A DNA stretch of 64,000 nt from Jatrophihabitans sp035642535 (GCA_035642535.1 DASQSE010000097.1:1-64000); one strand, 5' to 3'. Counted from the first letter of the stretch, positions 25,231-34,352 are shown. Notes: generated by a model from the letters alone, not told the origin. Program-made: numbers and translations.

Positions 25231-26987
25231 CCGAGCAGTTGAGCCTCGCCCCGGTCGTCGAAATCGGCGGCCGGTCGATGGAGGAAGCCCAGTACGACGC
25301 GCTGCGCTCGCTTCGGGTCGAGCGCGGGCTGGGCGTGGTGGGCCGGGCGACGTTGCGCTTCGACGACCCGGGCTTCGAGCTGTCGTCAAACACACCGTTC
25401 GGGCTCGGCGAGCAGATCAGAGTCAAGCAGTTCCCCTCCACCGAGCTGTTTTCCGGCACGGTCGTCGGAGTCAGCCTCGAACAGGCGCCGGCCGAGCAGC
25501 CGCAGTTGGTCGTGATCGCCGACGACGCGGCGTACAAACTGACTCGCGGGACCAAGACGACCACGCACTTGCAGACGACTTACACGGACGCCGTCCAGAC
25601 GATCCTGCGGAAGGCAGGGCTCAAACCGCAGGTCTCGCCCGTCGCCGGACCGAACGAGTATCTGCTCCAGGCGGGCTCGGACCTTGCCTTCATCGACAGC
25701 ATCGCGACTCGCATCGGCTACGTATGGTGGGTCGACGAGCGCATCTTCCATTTCGCCCAGGCGGGCACGTCGACGGGCCAGACAACCGTCACGCTCAACG
25801 ACGACCTGGACGAGTTCTCCGTCCGCGCGTCGGCGCTGCGCCCGACCGAGGTCACCGTCAGCGGATGGAGCGTCGAGAACCTGGCGACCGTCTCAGGCAA
25901 CGCCAGCAGATCGACCGTGTCGAGCAGCCCGCCTGATTTCGTCAGGCCGTATATCAACGACGCGCAGTCGATCGGCGCGGCCCGGAACGGATCAGGCGAG
26001 CTGTCCCCCAGTTATCAGACCGAGGCGCAACACGCCGCCCAGGCACTGTTCGACGAGTCGCTCACCGCGTCCGTCGTCGCCAGAGGCCGAGGTGATGTCA
26101 ACGGTCAGATCAAGCCCGCGACGACTGTCCAGGTCGACCACGCCGGTCCGGCCAGCGGGACCTACTACGTGACGGAGGTCCAGCACCTTTATGACGCCAC
26201 CGGCTTCCGAACGCGCTTCGTGGCCGGCTCGCTGCGCCCGTCCGGCCTGGTCGACACGCTCGGTCGCCCGGAGCCCGATCCGGGGTTCGCGCTGCACGGC
26301 CTGGTGATCGGCGTCGTGACGAACAACCAGGACCCGGCCGGCGACGGCCGGGTGAAGGTGCGCTACGCCGGCATCCCCGACAACATCGACAGCAACTGGG
26401 CGCGCGTCCTCACCACCAGCGGGGGCAAGGACCGTGGCATGGTGTTCCTCCCCGAGGTCGAGGACGAGGTGCTCGTCGGGTTCGAGGGCAGCGACGCGCG
26501 TCGCCCCGTCGTGCTCGGTGCGCTCTTCAGCCAGCAGAACAAGTTGCCGGAGGCGGCCAAGATCCTCGGCGAGGGCAAGGTCGCCTACCGACGGATCACC
26601 TCGCGCCTCGGCCACGTCATCGAGTTCGCCGACGGCAGCGTGCCGACGTCCCAGCACGTGCTGATCAAGCTCGGCACCGCTGAGCATTCGCTGCGGCTGG
26701 GCGCTGACGCCTGCGCGCTGGAGATCGCGGCCGGCAAACCGCTCACCGTGAAGGCGGGCACGGCGCAGTTCGCGATCAGCGAGCAGGGAGACGTCACTAT
26801 CGAGGGCAAGAACATCACCATCAAGGCCGCCGCCGAACTTCGCATGGAGTCGGTGCAATCGAGCCTCAAGGGCACCGCGCAGGTGCAGGTGCAGGGCGCC
26901 CAGGTGGAGGTGAAGGGCCAGACACTCGCAAGCGTCGAGGCGTCCGGACCGCTCACCCTCAAGGGTGCGACCGTGGCGGTGAACTGA
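25227..26987 (+). CDS. VgrG-like spike protein (Afp8-like)
   Basis: Central spike of 586 residues. The N-terminal hub part (about 1-330) has gp27-like content (LRVERGLGVVGRATLRFDDP, YTDAVQTILRKAGL, WWVDERIFHFAQ). An OB-fold gpV/gp5-like domain follows from about 350 (GVVTNNQDPAGDGRVKVRYAG, VEDEVLVGFEGSDARRPVVLG). A C-terminal beta-helix of short valine/glycine repeats (QVQVQGAQVEVKGQTLASVE) ends the protein. No extra effector domain is fused at the C terminus. Cap protein would be the DUF4280 protein at 17656. GTG start overlaps the LysM gene stop. Confidence 0.93.
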   Translation: MTEQLSLAPVVEIGGRSMEEAQYDALRSLRVERGLGVVGRATLRFDDPGFELSSNTPFGLGEQIRVKQFPSTELFSGTVVGVSLEQAPAEQPQLVVIADDAAYKLTRGTKTTTHLQTTYTDAVQTILRKAGLKPQVSPVAGPNEYLLQAGSDLAFIDSIATRIGYVWWVDERIFHFAQAGTSTGQTTVTLNDDLDEFSVRASALRPTEVTVSGWSVENLATVSGNASRSTVSSSPPDFVRPYINDAQSIGAARNGSGELSPSYQTEAQHAAQALFDESLTASVVARGRGDVNGQIKPATTVQVDHAGPASGTYYVTEVQHLYDATGFRTRFVAGSLRPSGLVDTLGRPEPDPGFALHGLVIGVVTNNQDPAGDGRVKVRYAGIPDNIDSNWARVLTTSGGKDRGMVFLPEVEDEVLVGFEGSDARRPVVLGALFSQQNKLPEAAKILGEGKVAYRRITSRLGHVIEFADGSVPTSQHVLIKLGTAEHSLRLGADACALEIAAGKPLTVKAGTAQFAISEQGDVTIEGKNITIKAAAELRMESVQSSLKGTAQVQVQGAQVEVKGQTLASVEASGPLTLKGATVAVN

Positions 26988-27430
26988 TGTCCGAACCGCC
27001 GCCGCCGCGCACCGACAACCGGCTCCAGTACGACCCCACCTTCATCGGTCGTGGGTTCAGCTGGCCGTTGACCGTCGACCACACCGGAGGCATCCGGCTC
27101 ACCGAAGACGTCGAGGACATCGAGCGCGCGATGCGCATCATCCTGCTCACCGCGCCGGGCGAGCGAGTGATGCGGCCGCGATTCGGCTGCCGGATCTGGG
27201 ATCTGCTGTTCGAGCCGATCACTCCGAACCTGCTCGGCCTGATCGACGAGGCGGTGACGGAGGCGCTCGCGCAGTGGGAGCCGCGTATCGACGTGCTCTC
27301 GGTCGATCCCACGCCGGAGCGCCAGACGGACGGCCTGGTGCTGGTCCGCGTCCAATACCGGGTGCGCACCACGAACGACCGTCGCAACCTCGTGTTCCCG
27401 TTCTACGTCATCCCGCACGACGGGGAATGA
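26987..27430 (+). CDS. Baseplate wedge protein, GPW/gp25 family (Afp9-like)
   Basis: The 147-residue product contains GRGFSWPLTVDHTGGI, DVEDIERAMRIILLTAPGERVMRPRFGC and ITPNLLGLIDEAVTEALAQWEPRI, the core of gp25-family proteins that nucleate sheath assembly at the baseplate. The first ~20 residues are proline-rich. The gene overlaps the VgrG-like gene by one base (TGATG) and precedes the J-type baseplate gene. Confidence 0.94.
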   Translation: MSEPPPPRTDNRLQYDPTFIGRGFSWPLTVDHTGGIRLTEDVEDIERAMRIILLTAPGERVMRPRFGCRIWDLLFEPITPNLLGLIDEAVTEALAQWEPRIDVLSVDPTPERQTDGLVLVRVQYRVRTTNDRRNLVFPFYVIPHDGE

Positions 27431-27441
27431 GGAGGGCCGAC

Positions 27442-29397
27442 ATGCCGCTGCCTGCGCCGAACCTGGACGACCGCAAGTTCCAGGACATCGTCGACGAGGC
27501 GAAACGCCTCATCCCGCGCTACTGCCCCGAGTGGACGAACCACAACGTGTCGGATCCGGGCGTCGCGCTCATCGAGCTGTTCGCGTGGATGAGCGAGATG
27601 GTGCTCTTCCGCATCAACCAGGTGCCCGAGCGGCTCTATGTGCACTTCCTCAACATGGTCGGCATCGAGCCGTTCCCGCCGTCGGTCGCGCGTGCGGATC
27701 TGACGTTCTGGCTCTCCGCGGTGCTCGACCGGCCGGTGGTCGTCCCCGCGAACGTCGAGGTCATGACGGCCGCCGGCGCGAGCAGCGGGTCCGCCGAGGC
27801 CGTCGTGTTCTCGACGGTCGAGGATCTCGTGATCGCGCCGCCGATCCTGACGGCCTCGAAGACCGTCACGTCGGGCGACGAGCGCGTCACCGACGTGTGG
27901 GACGACCTGCGTTTCTCGGTGACCGGCGTGCCGTGCTTCCCGTCCGCGCAGTTGACGCCGGGGGACGCGTTCTGCCTCGGCTTCGCCAAGAGCCTGGCCG
28001 GCGCGGTGCTGCGGCTGACCATCACGGCCGAGGCCGAAGGCATCGGGGTCGACCCGAAGAACCCGCCGCTGATCTGGGAGGTCTGGAGCGGCGAGGCATG
28101 GGTGAGCGTGGTCGTGCACGACGACTCGACGGGCGGGCTCAACCGGGCCGGCGAGATCGTGCTGCTCGTCCCGCGCGCCCACGAACTGCTGACCCTCGGG
28201 AACACGCCTGCCTTCTGGCTGCGCGCCAGGCTGCTCGCACCCAAGGCGGGACAACCCACCTACCAGGCGTCGCCGCGAGTGCGTTCGGTCAAGGTCGACG
28301 CGCTGGGCGGGACGGTCGGGGCTGAACATGCCGAGCTCGTGCCCGCGGAGACGATCGGGCGCAGCGACGGGGTGCCGGACCAGGCGTTCGCGGTGACGCG
28401 CGGCCCGGTCCTGCCCCGCCGTGAGGGTGAGCACGTGTGCGTCGTGGATCCGGACGGGACGACCGACTGGGTCGAGGTCGCGGACTTCACGCAGTCCGGC
28501 CCGGAGGATCCGCACTTCGTCTGGGAGAGCGGGTCGGGGGCGATTCGGTTCGGGCCACGCGTCCGCTACCCGGACGGCGCGGTGCGCCAGCACGGGCGCA
28601 TCCCACGCGACGGCGCACAGATCGTGGTGACGGGTTATCGCCACGGCGGTGGCGTGCGCGGGAACGTCGGCGCCCGCACCCTTACCGTGCTGCGCTCGAC
28701 CGTGTCGTACGTGCGGGGCGTGACGAACCTCGCCCCGGCATCGGGCGGCGTCGACGCAGAGACCGTCGCCGAGGCCAAGGTCCGCGGACCGCTGTCGCTG
28801 CGCACCGGCGAACGCGCAGTCACGGTCGGCGACTACGAGCGAATGGCGCTGGAGTCCTCGACCGAGGTGGCGCGCGCCCGCTGCCTGCCCGCCCCGCACG
28901 GCAACGGAGCAGTGCGGATCCTCGTCGTCCCCCGAGTGCGTGGCGATGCCGCCCAGCACAAGCTGGACGACTTCGCGATCAGCAATCCGCTCATGGAGTC
29001 GGTGACAAAGCACCTCGATGCGCACCGCCTGGTCGGTACGGCGATGGAGATCTCGACGCCCTACTACCAGGGCGTCTCGGTGGCCGCGCTGGTTCATACC
29101 GGACCCGGCCGGCCCGCGGAGCTGGTGCGGCATCGCGCGGTCGCCGCGATCACCCGATTCATCAATCCGCTGACCGGTGGCTCCGAGGGCACCGGCTGGC
29201 CGTTCGATGCCGACCTCAACGCCGCGGTGATCACCCAGCTGCTCGAATCGGTCGACGGCATCGAGCGGGTCGAGGAGGCGCTGCTGTACGAGTACGACCT
29301 GCGCACCGGGCGGCGGCTCGGTTCGGCGCGCGACGTCATCCGCCTAGACGCCGACTCGCTGTTCCTGTCCGCGGCGCCACAGGTCGTGGTGCGATGA
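27442..29397 (+). CDS. Baseplate assembly protein J type (gp6/Afp11-12-like)
   Basis: Large baseplate wedge protein of 651 residues. The N terminus PLPAPNLDDRKFQDIVDEAK and IPRYCPEWTNHNVSDPGVAL with LIELFAWMSEMVLFRINQVP is the hallmark of the putative baseplate assembly family of eCIS. The C-terminal half includes the J-like region (APASGGVDAETVAEAKVRGP, RTGERAVTVGDYERMALESS) and ends RLDADSLFLSAAPQVVVR. ATG 27442 is chosen over ATG 27427 because GGAGGG sits five bases upstream. It is followed by the tail protein I-type gene with a 4-bp overlap. Confidence 0.92.
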   Translation: MPLPAPNLDDRKFQDIVDEAKRLIPRYCPEWTNHNVSDPGVALIELFAWMSEMVLFRINQVPERLYVHFLNMVGIEPFPPSVARADLTFWLSAVLDRPVVVPANVEVMTAAGASSGSAEAVVFSTVEDLVIAPPILTASKTVTSGDERVTDVWDDLRFSVTGVPCFPSAQLTPGDAFCLGFAKSLAGAVLRLTITAEAEGIGVDPKNPPLIWEVWSGEAWVSVVVHDDSTGGLNRAGEIVLLVPRAHELLTLGNTPAFWLRARLLAPKAGQPTYQASPRVRSVKVDALGGTVGAEHAELVPAETIGRSDGVPDQAFAVTRGPVLPRREGEHVCVVDPDGTTDWVEVADFTQSGPEDPHFVWESGSGAIRFGPRVRYPDGAVRQHGRIPRDGAQIVVTGYRHGGGVRGNVGARTLTVLRSTVSYVRGVTNLAPASGGVDAETVAEAKVRGPLSLRTGERAVTVGDYERMALESSTEVARARCLPAPHGNGAVRILVVPRVRGDAAQHKLDDFAISNPLMESVTKHLDAHRLVGTAMEISTPYYQGVSVAALVHTGPGRPAELVRHRAVAAITRFINPLTGGSEGTGWPFDADLNAAVITQLLESVDGIERVEEALLYEYDLRTGRRLGSARDVIRLDADSLFLSAAPQVVVR

Positions 29398-29981
29398 CCT
29401 CGCTCGCCCCCCGCACCGGGGCGCTACCGAACGGCGTGCGGCGCGTACCCCGTGGCCCGATCTGGATGCTCGAGCAACTGCCCGCCGGGCTGCTCGACAG
29501 CGACTTCTTCGTGCGCTTCGTTTCGATCTTCCAAGAGCTCGGCGAAACGCTGCTCGCGGACGCGGACAACATCGAGAACGTCATCGACGTGACCGTCGCG
29601 CCGGAGGAGATGGTCAGGTGGGTCGGCTCGTGGATCGGCGTCGAGGGCATCGACGCGGCGCTGCCCGGCGAGCTACAGCGACGCATCGTCGAGAGCTCGG
29701 CGGACACGCTGGCCTGGCGCGGTACGGCGCGCGGACTGTGCCGCTTTCTCGAACTCATCAGCGGCGGCCCGGTCGAGGTCGAGGACGGCGGCGGGGTATG
29801 GCGTGCCGGTGAGCGGCCGCCGGACACCGCGTGGGTACGGATGCGCGTCGAATCGACCGGGTGGATGCCGGAGAGCGACTTCGCCGCGCTGGTGCGCGAC
29901 GAGGTCCCGGCCCACGTCCGAGCACAGTTGTGGCTCGGCGACCGGCTCATCTGGACGACCGAGGACGAGAAGGCGCCATGA
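29394..29981 (+). CDS. Phage tail protein I-type baseplate component
   Basis: The 195-residue product contains LEQLPAGLLDSDFFVRFVSI, FQELGETLLADADNIENVID, MVRWVGSWIGVEGIDAALP and TLAWRGTARGLCRFLELISG, matching the gpI-like tail protein family that accompanies baseplate J proteins in Streptomyces-type loci. It completes the baseplate set gp25-J-I. It overlaps the J gene by 4 bp and the next gene by 4 bp, so all belong to the same transcript. Confidence 0.9.
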   Translation: MTSLAPRTGALPNGVRRVPRGPIWMLEQLPAGLLDSDFFVRFVSIFQELGETLLADADNIENVIDVTVAPEEMVRWVGSWIGVEGIDAALPGELQRRIVESSADTLAWRGTARGLCRFLELISGGPVEVEDGGGVWRAGERPPDTAWVRMRVESTGWMPESDFAALVRDEVPAHVRAQLWLGDRLIWTTEDEKAP

Positions 29982-30580
29982 CCGAACACGATCCGGACGA
30001 CGACCCCACCTTCGTGCTGTCGAAGGTGCTCGACGAGCCGGCCGCACTTGACGACACGGCAGACGCGTCGTTGGTCGAGCTGCCCCAAGCGGCACCGGCT
30101 GCGCTGCCGCCGCCCGCGGTCGGCACGATTGTTCCGTCGGCGTCGAATGAACACGTCACGTGTCCGGAGTGCGGCACGGTCGCAACCGTGTCGCTCGCCC
30201 GCCGCGACGCGGCCGACTTCTGTCACAGCTGCGACTACCCGCTGTTCTGGACACCGTCCGCGGTGCTGCTCGATCGCTCCGGGCTGGGCGATGCCTCGCT
30301 GCGCCGGCTGCCGGGCACCGTCGGCCGGGTAGCGATCGCTTCGGTCACGTGCCCGTACTGCAACGAGCCGAACGCAGTGGCAGCCGTCGACTGCGTGCGC
30401 TGCGATCAGCCGCTGCACCCGGTCCGCTTCGAGCTACCCCCGGAGCCCGTGTACGTGCCGCCGCCGGAGCCCGCGCCGGAGCCCGAGCCGCAACGCAACC
30501 TGTGGTGGCTGTGGGTGCTGATCGCCGTCACCGCTGCCACCGTCGCGCTCGTCGCGCTCTACGCCACCGACGTCATTTAG
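29978..30580 (+). CDS. Double zinc-ribbon protein with C-terminal membrane anchor (eCIS-linked)
   Basis: The 200-residue product has an acidic, disordered N terminus (1-~58), a first zinc ribbon with CPEC (62/65) and CHSC (82/85), and a second with CPYC (125/128) and CVRC (139/142). A Pro/Glu-rich linker follows, then one hydrophobic helix (about 175-195, LWWLWVLIAVTAATVALVAL) near the C terminus. This tail-anchored topology places both ribbons in the cytoplasm. It is the last gene of the eCIS core operon, overlapping the tail protein I gene by 4 bp. It could tether the particle to the inner face of the membrane, as proposed for membrane proteins of Streptomyces systems; homology to them is untested. 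Confidence 0.8.
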   Translation: MTEHDPDDDPTFVLSKVLDEPAALDDTADASLVELPQAAPAALPPPAVGTIVPSASNEHVTCPECGTVATVSLARRDAADFCHSCDYPLFWTPSAVLLDRSGLGDASLRRLPGTVGRVAIASVTCPYCNEPNAVAAVDCVRCDQPLHPVRFELPPEPVYVPPPEPAPEPEPQRNLWWLWVLIAVTAATVALVALYATDVI

Positions 30581-31805
30581 GGCTGCTCCTAGATCGGGCC
30601 GCGTCCTGACGAACGTCTGCGCCGGCCGCGAGCCGGGCGACGATCGCGGCGTCCGCACCGACGCCGAAGAGCAGCGGCGAGCGCCTGCTGCGGAGGAAGT
30701 GCACGCCGCAGAAGTAGAGCCCCGGCACGATCGTGCTCGCGCCGTCCGCGGCGAGCGGAAAGCCCATCTGGTCGACGACCGGGAGGTCGATCCAGCTGTA
30801 GTCCGGCCGGAAGCCCGACGTCACGATCACCGAGCCGATGGCGCGCGCGTCGAGCTCGCACACCGGGTCGTAGCTGAATGGTTCGACAATCGGTAGCTCT
30901 GGTACCGCGAACCCGCGCGCGGGCAGTTGCGTCGTCATCAGCTCGCAGATGTCGGCCCATCGCGCGTCGCCGAAGGCGACGGACGCACCGAGGTCGTCGG
31001 CGAAGCTCACCCGGTTGCCGTCGACGCCGGCCAGTCGGCCGAGCAACGGCACGCCGAGCGCCTGCAGCACGCGGTAGTGCAGATCGTGACCGCCGCCGGC
31101 GCCGGTCGCCTGCACATTCGCGGTGAGTCGCGCCGCGGGCGAGGGCAGCTCGGCGAGCCTCTGATCGAAGAAGCTCGTCCGGGCCAGCCACGTCACGATG
31201 TCGAGCCCGTCCAGCCGGCGCGGCGCCCAAGGTGCACGGCCACAGGCAAGGAACACGTCGCGCCCGGCGAGGTGCAACTCCTCCGCGAGCTGACAGCCCG
31301 TCTGCCCGCTGCCGATGACCAGTACCTGCCCATCCGGCAACCCGTCCGGGCTGCGGTAGTCGTTGGCATCCATGACAAGGACACCCGGCGGGAACCCGGC
31401 TGCGGCGGCCGGACGGAACGGACGCTGGTACGCCCCTGTGCACACCACCACCGACGACGCGTCGAGCTCGCCCTGCGACGTGCACGACCGGAAGCCGCCT
31501 GCGGCCCCGGCCCGCAGCGCATCGACGCGCACACCTTCGCGAATCGGAGCACCGGCGGCGTAGCTCTCCAGGTAAGCGACGATGTCATCGCGCGGAACGT
31601 GTCCCTCTGGGTCGTCGCCCGTGTACGGATTGCCCGGCAGGTCCATCGTCCAGTTGGGCGTCACCAGCGTGAAGGCGTCCCAGCGATCCCGCCAGGTCTG
31701 CGCCACCCGCGCCCGCTCCAACACGACGTGCTCGACCCCGAGTTCGCTCAGCTGCCGGCTCACCGCAAGGCCGGCCTGGCCCGCTCCGATCACCACCGTC
31801 GACAT
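30573..31805 (-). CDS. FAD-dependent monooxygenase/oxidoreductase (FMO-like)
   Basis: The 410-residue flavoprotein begins with the FAD-binding motif VVIGAGQAGLAVSRQL and has a second Rossmann motif VLVIGSGQTGCQLAEEL for NADPH. Between the two are family-typical RWDAFTLVTPNW and VVCTGAYQRPFRP. The C terminus has PGLYFCGVHFLRSRRSPLL. It resembles the NAD(P)/FAD-dependent CzcO/FMO-type enzymes that oxidise small organic substrates; the substrate is not evident. Its 3' end overlaps the convergent zinc-ribbon gene by 8 bp. It opens the metabolic block that lies between the eCIS core and accessory genes. Confidence 0.85.
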   Translation of the reverse strand: MSTVVIGAGQAGLAVSRQLSELGVEHVVLERARVAQTWRDRWDAFTLVTPNWTMDLPGNPYTGDDPEGHVPRDDIVAYLESYAAGAPIREGVRVDALRAGAAGGFRSCTSQGELDASSVVVCTGAYQRPFRPAAAAGFPPGVLVMDANDYRSPDGLPDGQVLVIGSGQTGCQLAEELHLAGRDVFLACGRAPWAPRRLDGLDIVTWLARTSFFDQRLAELPSPAARLTANVQATGAGGGHDLHYRVLQALGVPLLGRLAGVDGNRVSFADDLGASVAFGDARWADICELMTTQLPARGFAVPELPIVEPFSYDPVCELDARAIGSVIVTSGFRPDYSWIDLPVVDQMGFPLAADGASTIVPGLYFCGVHFLRSRRSPLLFGVGADAAIVARLAAGADVRQDAARSRSSPK

Positions 31806-32200
31806 GCGAGAACCACCCCCGTCCGCTCGCAGTGAAGCCCGACAAGGCGACGACGGTCAATGCCACTCGCCCGAGATGTCCGGATCGTCAAGCATGGCGG
31901 CCGCGCAGCCGGACGAGCCGGGCGGCTGAAGAGTTGCTGAACGGTTGCGCGAGCGCGCCGCGGACGGCGTCTACTGGTAACGAGGCGGTGGGGCCGAACG
32001 TGATCGCTGAGCCACGTGCCCCCCAGTGGCTAGCCCCCGGCCCCATCGCCTTCACCGGGAACTTACCTGCGAACCAGGCACTTTGCCCAGTCATGGCAAC
32101 AAGCGGTCATGCGCTGGACACCCTTGACACGGCGGCTTTGAGCAATTTCCCGGACAGCGGGACGCGGACAACGCTGACTGTCGCCGCGCGTTCACGTCGG
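31806..32200. other. Non-coding stretch between FMO-like gene and racemase-family gene
   Basis: 395 bp lie between the leftward FMO-like start and the 3' end of the leftward racemase-family gene. Frames that remain open across it have composition and codon choice of antisense shadow. The leftward promoter of the FMO-like gene should be here but no convincing hexamers are seen. A TTGACA at 32124 points rightward and has no matching -10. No RNA gene is recognised. Confidence 0.5.
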
Positions 32201-32926
32201 TCACCGTGCGTAGCCGAACGCTCGCCCGTACCCGGTAATGACGAGCGGGGCGTGCGCGACGGCGAGCAGTTGCCAGAGCAGCACCTGGTTGGCGGTGAGC
32301 ATGGGCCGGCCCAGCGCTCGTTCGAGCGGGTCGATCGCCTCGACCGTGCGGAAGCCGTTGCCGCCGATGAAGACCGCCTCGGCGGCATCGGACACGTGGG
32401 ATGCGACCCAGTCGGTGACCGCATCGGCCTCGATCGCGTCCGGGTCGAGGGCCAGCTCGGCGGAGGTGGAGCCGACCACCTCGACCCCCTGGCTCGCGAA
32501 GTAGTCGGCGCCCAAGTCGTTGTATTCGGGCGCGAACCAGGGTGCTCCGATCAGCGCGAGACGCTGCACCTGCAGGGTGCGCAGCGCAGCGATCGCAGCG
32601 CTGCCGGTCGCCACGACCGGCAGCCCGGTACGCCGCGCCAGCCGAGTCACGATCGCCTGCTCGGCGTCGGCGCCGATCACATAACCCGTCGTGGTGGATG
32701 CGTAGGCGATCAACTCGATCGGCTCGGCGAGCAGTTCGTCGGCGCCGCGATCGAGCAGCACCGGGTCCGTCAGTGCGACCAGCGCCGCGGCAGTCGCGGG
32801 ATCACCGGAAACCCGCTCGTCCTGGATACGCACGACGCGGGTGACCAGTCGCCCCGGCGCCATCGCCGCGAACTCCGCCTCGGGCCCGACCGCCGCATGC
32901 GGGGTGAGCACCCCGATCCTGATCAC
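32201..32926 (-). CDS. Asp/Glu racemase-superfamily protein (maleate isomerase/arylmalonate decarboxylase-like), cysteine-free
   Basis: The 241-residue product starts IRIGVLTPHAAVGPEAEF like maleate isomerase/AMDase proteins, and has IELIAYASTTTGYVIG and EAVFIGGNGFRT, the two positions where superfamily members carry nucleophilic cysteines. Here the whole protein contains no cysteine, so the classical racemase/isomerase mechanism is unlikely and a decarboxylase-like or binding role must be considered. GTG start. It lies 40 bp after the GH4 gene in the same direction and is probably in the IclR-GH4 transcript. Physiological substrate unknown. Confidence 0.7.
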   Translation of the reverse strand: MIRIGVLTPHAAVGPEAEFAAMAPGRLVTRVVRIQDERVSGDPATAAALVALTDPVLLDRGADELLAEPIELIAYASTTTGYVIGADAEQAIVTRLARRTGLPVVATGSAAIAALRTLQVQRLALIGAPWFAPEYNDLGADYFASQGVEVVGSTSAELALDPDAIEADAVTDWVASHVSDAAEAVFIGGNGFRTVEAIDPLERALGRPMLTANQVLLWQLLAVAHAPLVITGYGRAFGYAR

Positions 32927-32966
32927 GGCCTCAAATTACCGTGGCCCTGGGGCAGCACGGCGTGTG

Positions 32967-34352
32967 TCAGGGCGACGGTGCGACGGCAACGCGCGCCCAC
33001 TCCGGAAGCAGCTCGCCGTGCGCGGCTGCGAGCTCGTCGCACAGCTGCCAGATCTGCTCGGTGGTGAGCGTAGCCGCGGTGTTCGGGTCGAGCATCGCAG
33101 CGTGCCGAATCGCCCTGGCGTCCTCGTTCAGCATGGCGCTGACCGTGAGTTCTGCGACGTTCAGAAAGGCCCGGTTCAGCGCTGCGCACTGCGGGGGCAG
33201 GTCGCCGACGTGCCACGGATGCACGCCGTCACCGTCGACGGTCGAGGGCACCTCGACGCCCAGCATGCCGGGCAGGTTCGTGATGAGCGCGGTGTTCGCG
33301 ACGTTCACCTGGATGCGCCGCGGCCGACTGGTGACGACGCTGTGGATCACCTGCGGCGCGTACTCGGTCGCGGTGGACTCGATCGGTATCTCGTCGCCGG
33401 CCGCGATCGTCGCGCGGGTGCGTTCGAAGGTGTCGACGTTCTCCTCGCTGATCTCGATGTACGCGTCCACCGGGATGCGCAGCCGCGCGATCTCGCCGGT
33501 GTCGCGGAGGTACCACGGCACGTATTCACTGGAGTGCTCGCTCGTCTCGGTCGGGTAGTAGCCAAGCCGCCGGTACATGTCGACACGCACCCGCCGTCGC
33601 AGTTCCGGATCTGCGGCGATCCGCGCGTCCAGCACCGGATACAGATCTTGGCCGTCGCGGGTGAACTCGAGCAGCCAGGCCTGGTGGTTCACTCCGGCGG
33701 AGCGGTACGACACCTCGTCCGGATCGATGCCCATAACCTCGCACAACCCGACAACGGTCCAGTACACCGAGTGGCACAGCCCGTACGCGCGCAGCTGCGG
33801 CGCAACGGCGGCGAGGTAGGAGATGTTCATCGCCATCGGGTTCGTGTAGTTCAGCAGCAGCGCGTCCGGACACACCTCGGACATGTCGCGCGCCAGGTCG
33901 GCGAGCAGCGGGAAGGTGCGCAGCGCCCGGAAGATCCCGCCGATGCCGAGCGTGTCGGCGATCGTCTGCCGCAGCCCGTACTTCGCCGGTATCGCGAAAT
34001 CCGTCTTCGTGGCGGCGAGGCCACCGATCTGGACGGTGTTGATCACGAAGTCGGCGCCGTCAAGCGCGGCGCGGCGCTCGAGGTACGCGACGATGCGCGG
34101 CTGCGCGTCGAGTTGCCGCGCCACAGAATGTGCGACGCCCGCCGCGGTCTCCAGCCGGACCGGGTCGATGTCGTGCAACCTAAGTTCGACGTCGGCGAGT
34201 TCGGCGAAGCCGAGCAGATCGGCGACCAGGTCGCGGGTGAACTCGACGCTGCCCGCGCCGACGAAGCTGACGACACATCGAGTGCCCTCGCTGCGCTCGG
34301 GGAGAGGCTGCGCGCGGACTGTGCTTATGGATTCGCTCGCAAGCTCGCTCAT
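32967..34352 (-). CDS. GH4-family glycosidase (alpha-galactosidase/6-phospho-glycosidase type)
   Basis: NAD- and metal-dependent glycosidase of 461 residues. Seen are the NAD-binding region FVGAGSVEFTRDLVADLL, the substrate motif LNYTNPMAMN, and the metal ligands Cys in GLCHSVY and His in GVNHQAW. GH4 uses a redox-elimination mechanism. The CHS motif and overall sequence resemble MelA-type alpha-galactosidases or glucuronidases more than phospho-glucosidases, but exact specificity cannot be fixed. The ATG overlaps the IclR stop as ATGA, so expression is coupled to the regulator. No signal peptide: substrate must be imported, possibly by the ABC system at 39591-43834. Confidence 0.88.
   Translation of the reverse strand: MSELASESISTVRAQPLPERSEGTRCVVSFVGAGSVEFTRDLVADLLGFAELADVELRLHDIDPVRLETAAGVAHSVARQLDAQPRIVAYLERRAALDGADFVINTVQIGGLAATKTDFAIPAKYGLRQTIADTLGIGGIFRALRTFPLLADLARDMSEVCPDALLLNYTNPMAMNISYLAAVAPQLRAYGLCHSVYWTVVGLCEVMGIDPDEVSYRSAGVNHQAWLLEFTRDGQDLYPVLDARIAADPELRRRVRVDMYRRLGYYPTETSEHSSEYVPWYLRDTGEIARLRIPVDAYIEISEENVDTFERTRATIAAGDEIPIESTATEYAPQVIHSVVTSRPRRIQVNVANTALITNLPGMLGVEVPSTVDGDGVHPWHVGDLPPQCAALNRAFLNVAELTVSAMLNEDARAIRHAAMLDPNTAATLTTEQIWQLCDELAAAHGELLPEWARVAVAPSP

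Noticed and set aside
17656..30580. Type VI secretion system
   Set aside because: VgrG-like and PAAR-like proteins occur in T6SS too, but there is no TssJ/L/M membrane complex, no TssB/C pair and no ClpV; the sheath is a single gp18-type protein.
32124..32152. TTGACA promoter in the 31.8-32.2 kb gap
   Set aside because: The -35 box is perfect but no -10 element lies 16-18 bp on, and the direction leads into the 3' end of a convergent gene.
31832..33067. 411-residue plus-strand frame across the gap and the racemase-family gene
   Set aside because: No motifs, antisense over a recognisable gene, no ribosome site.
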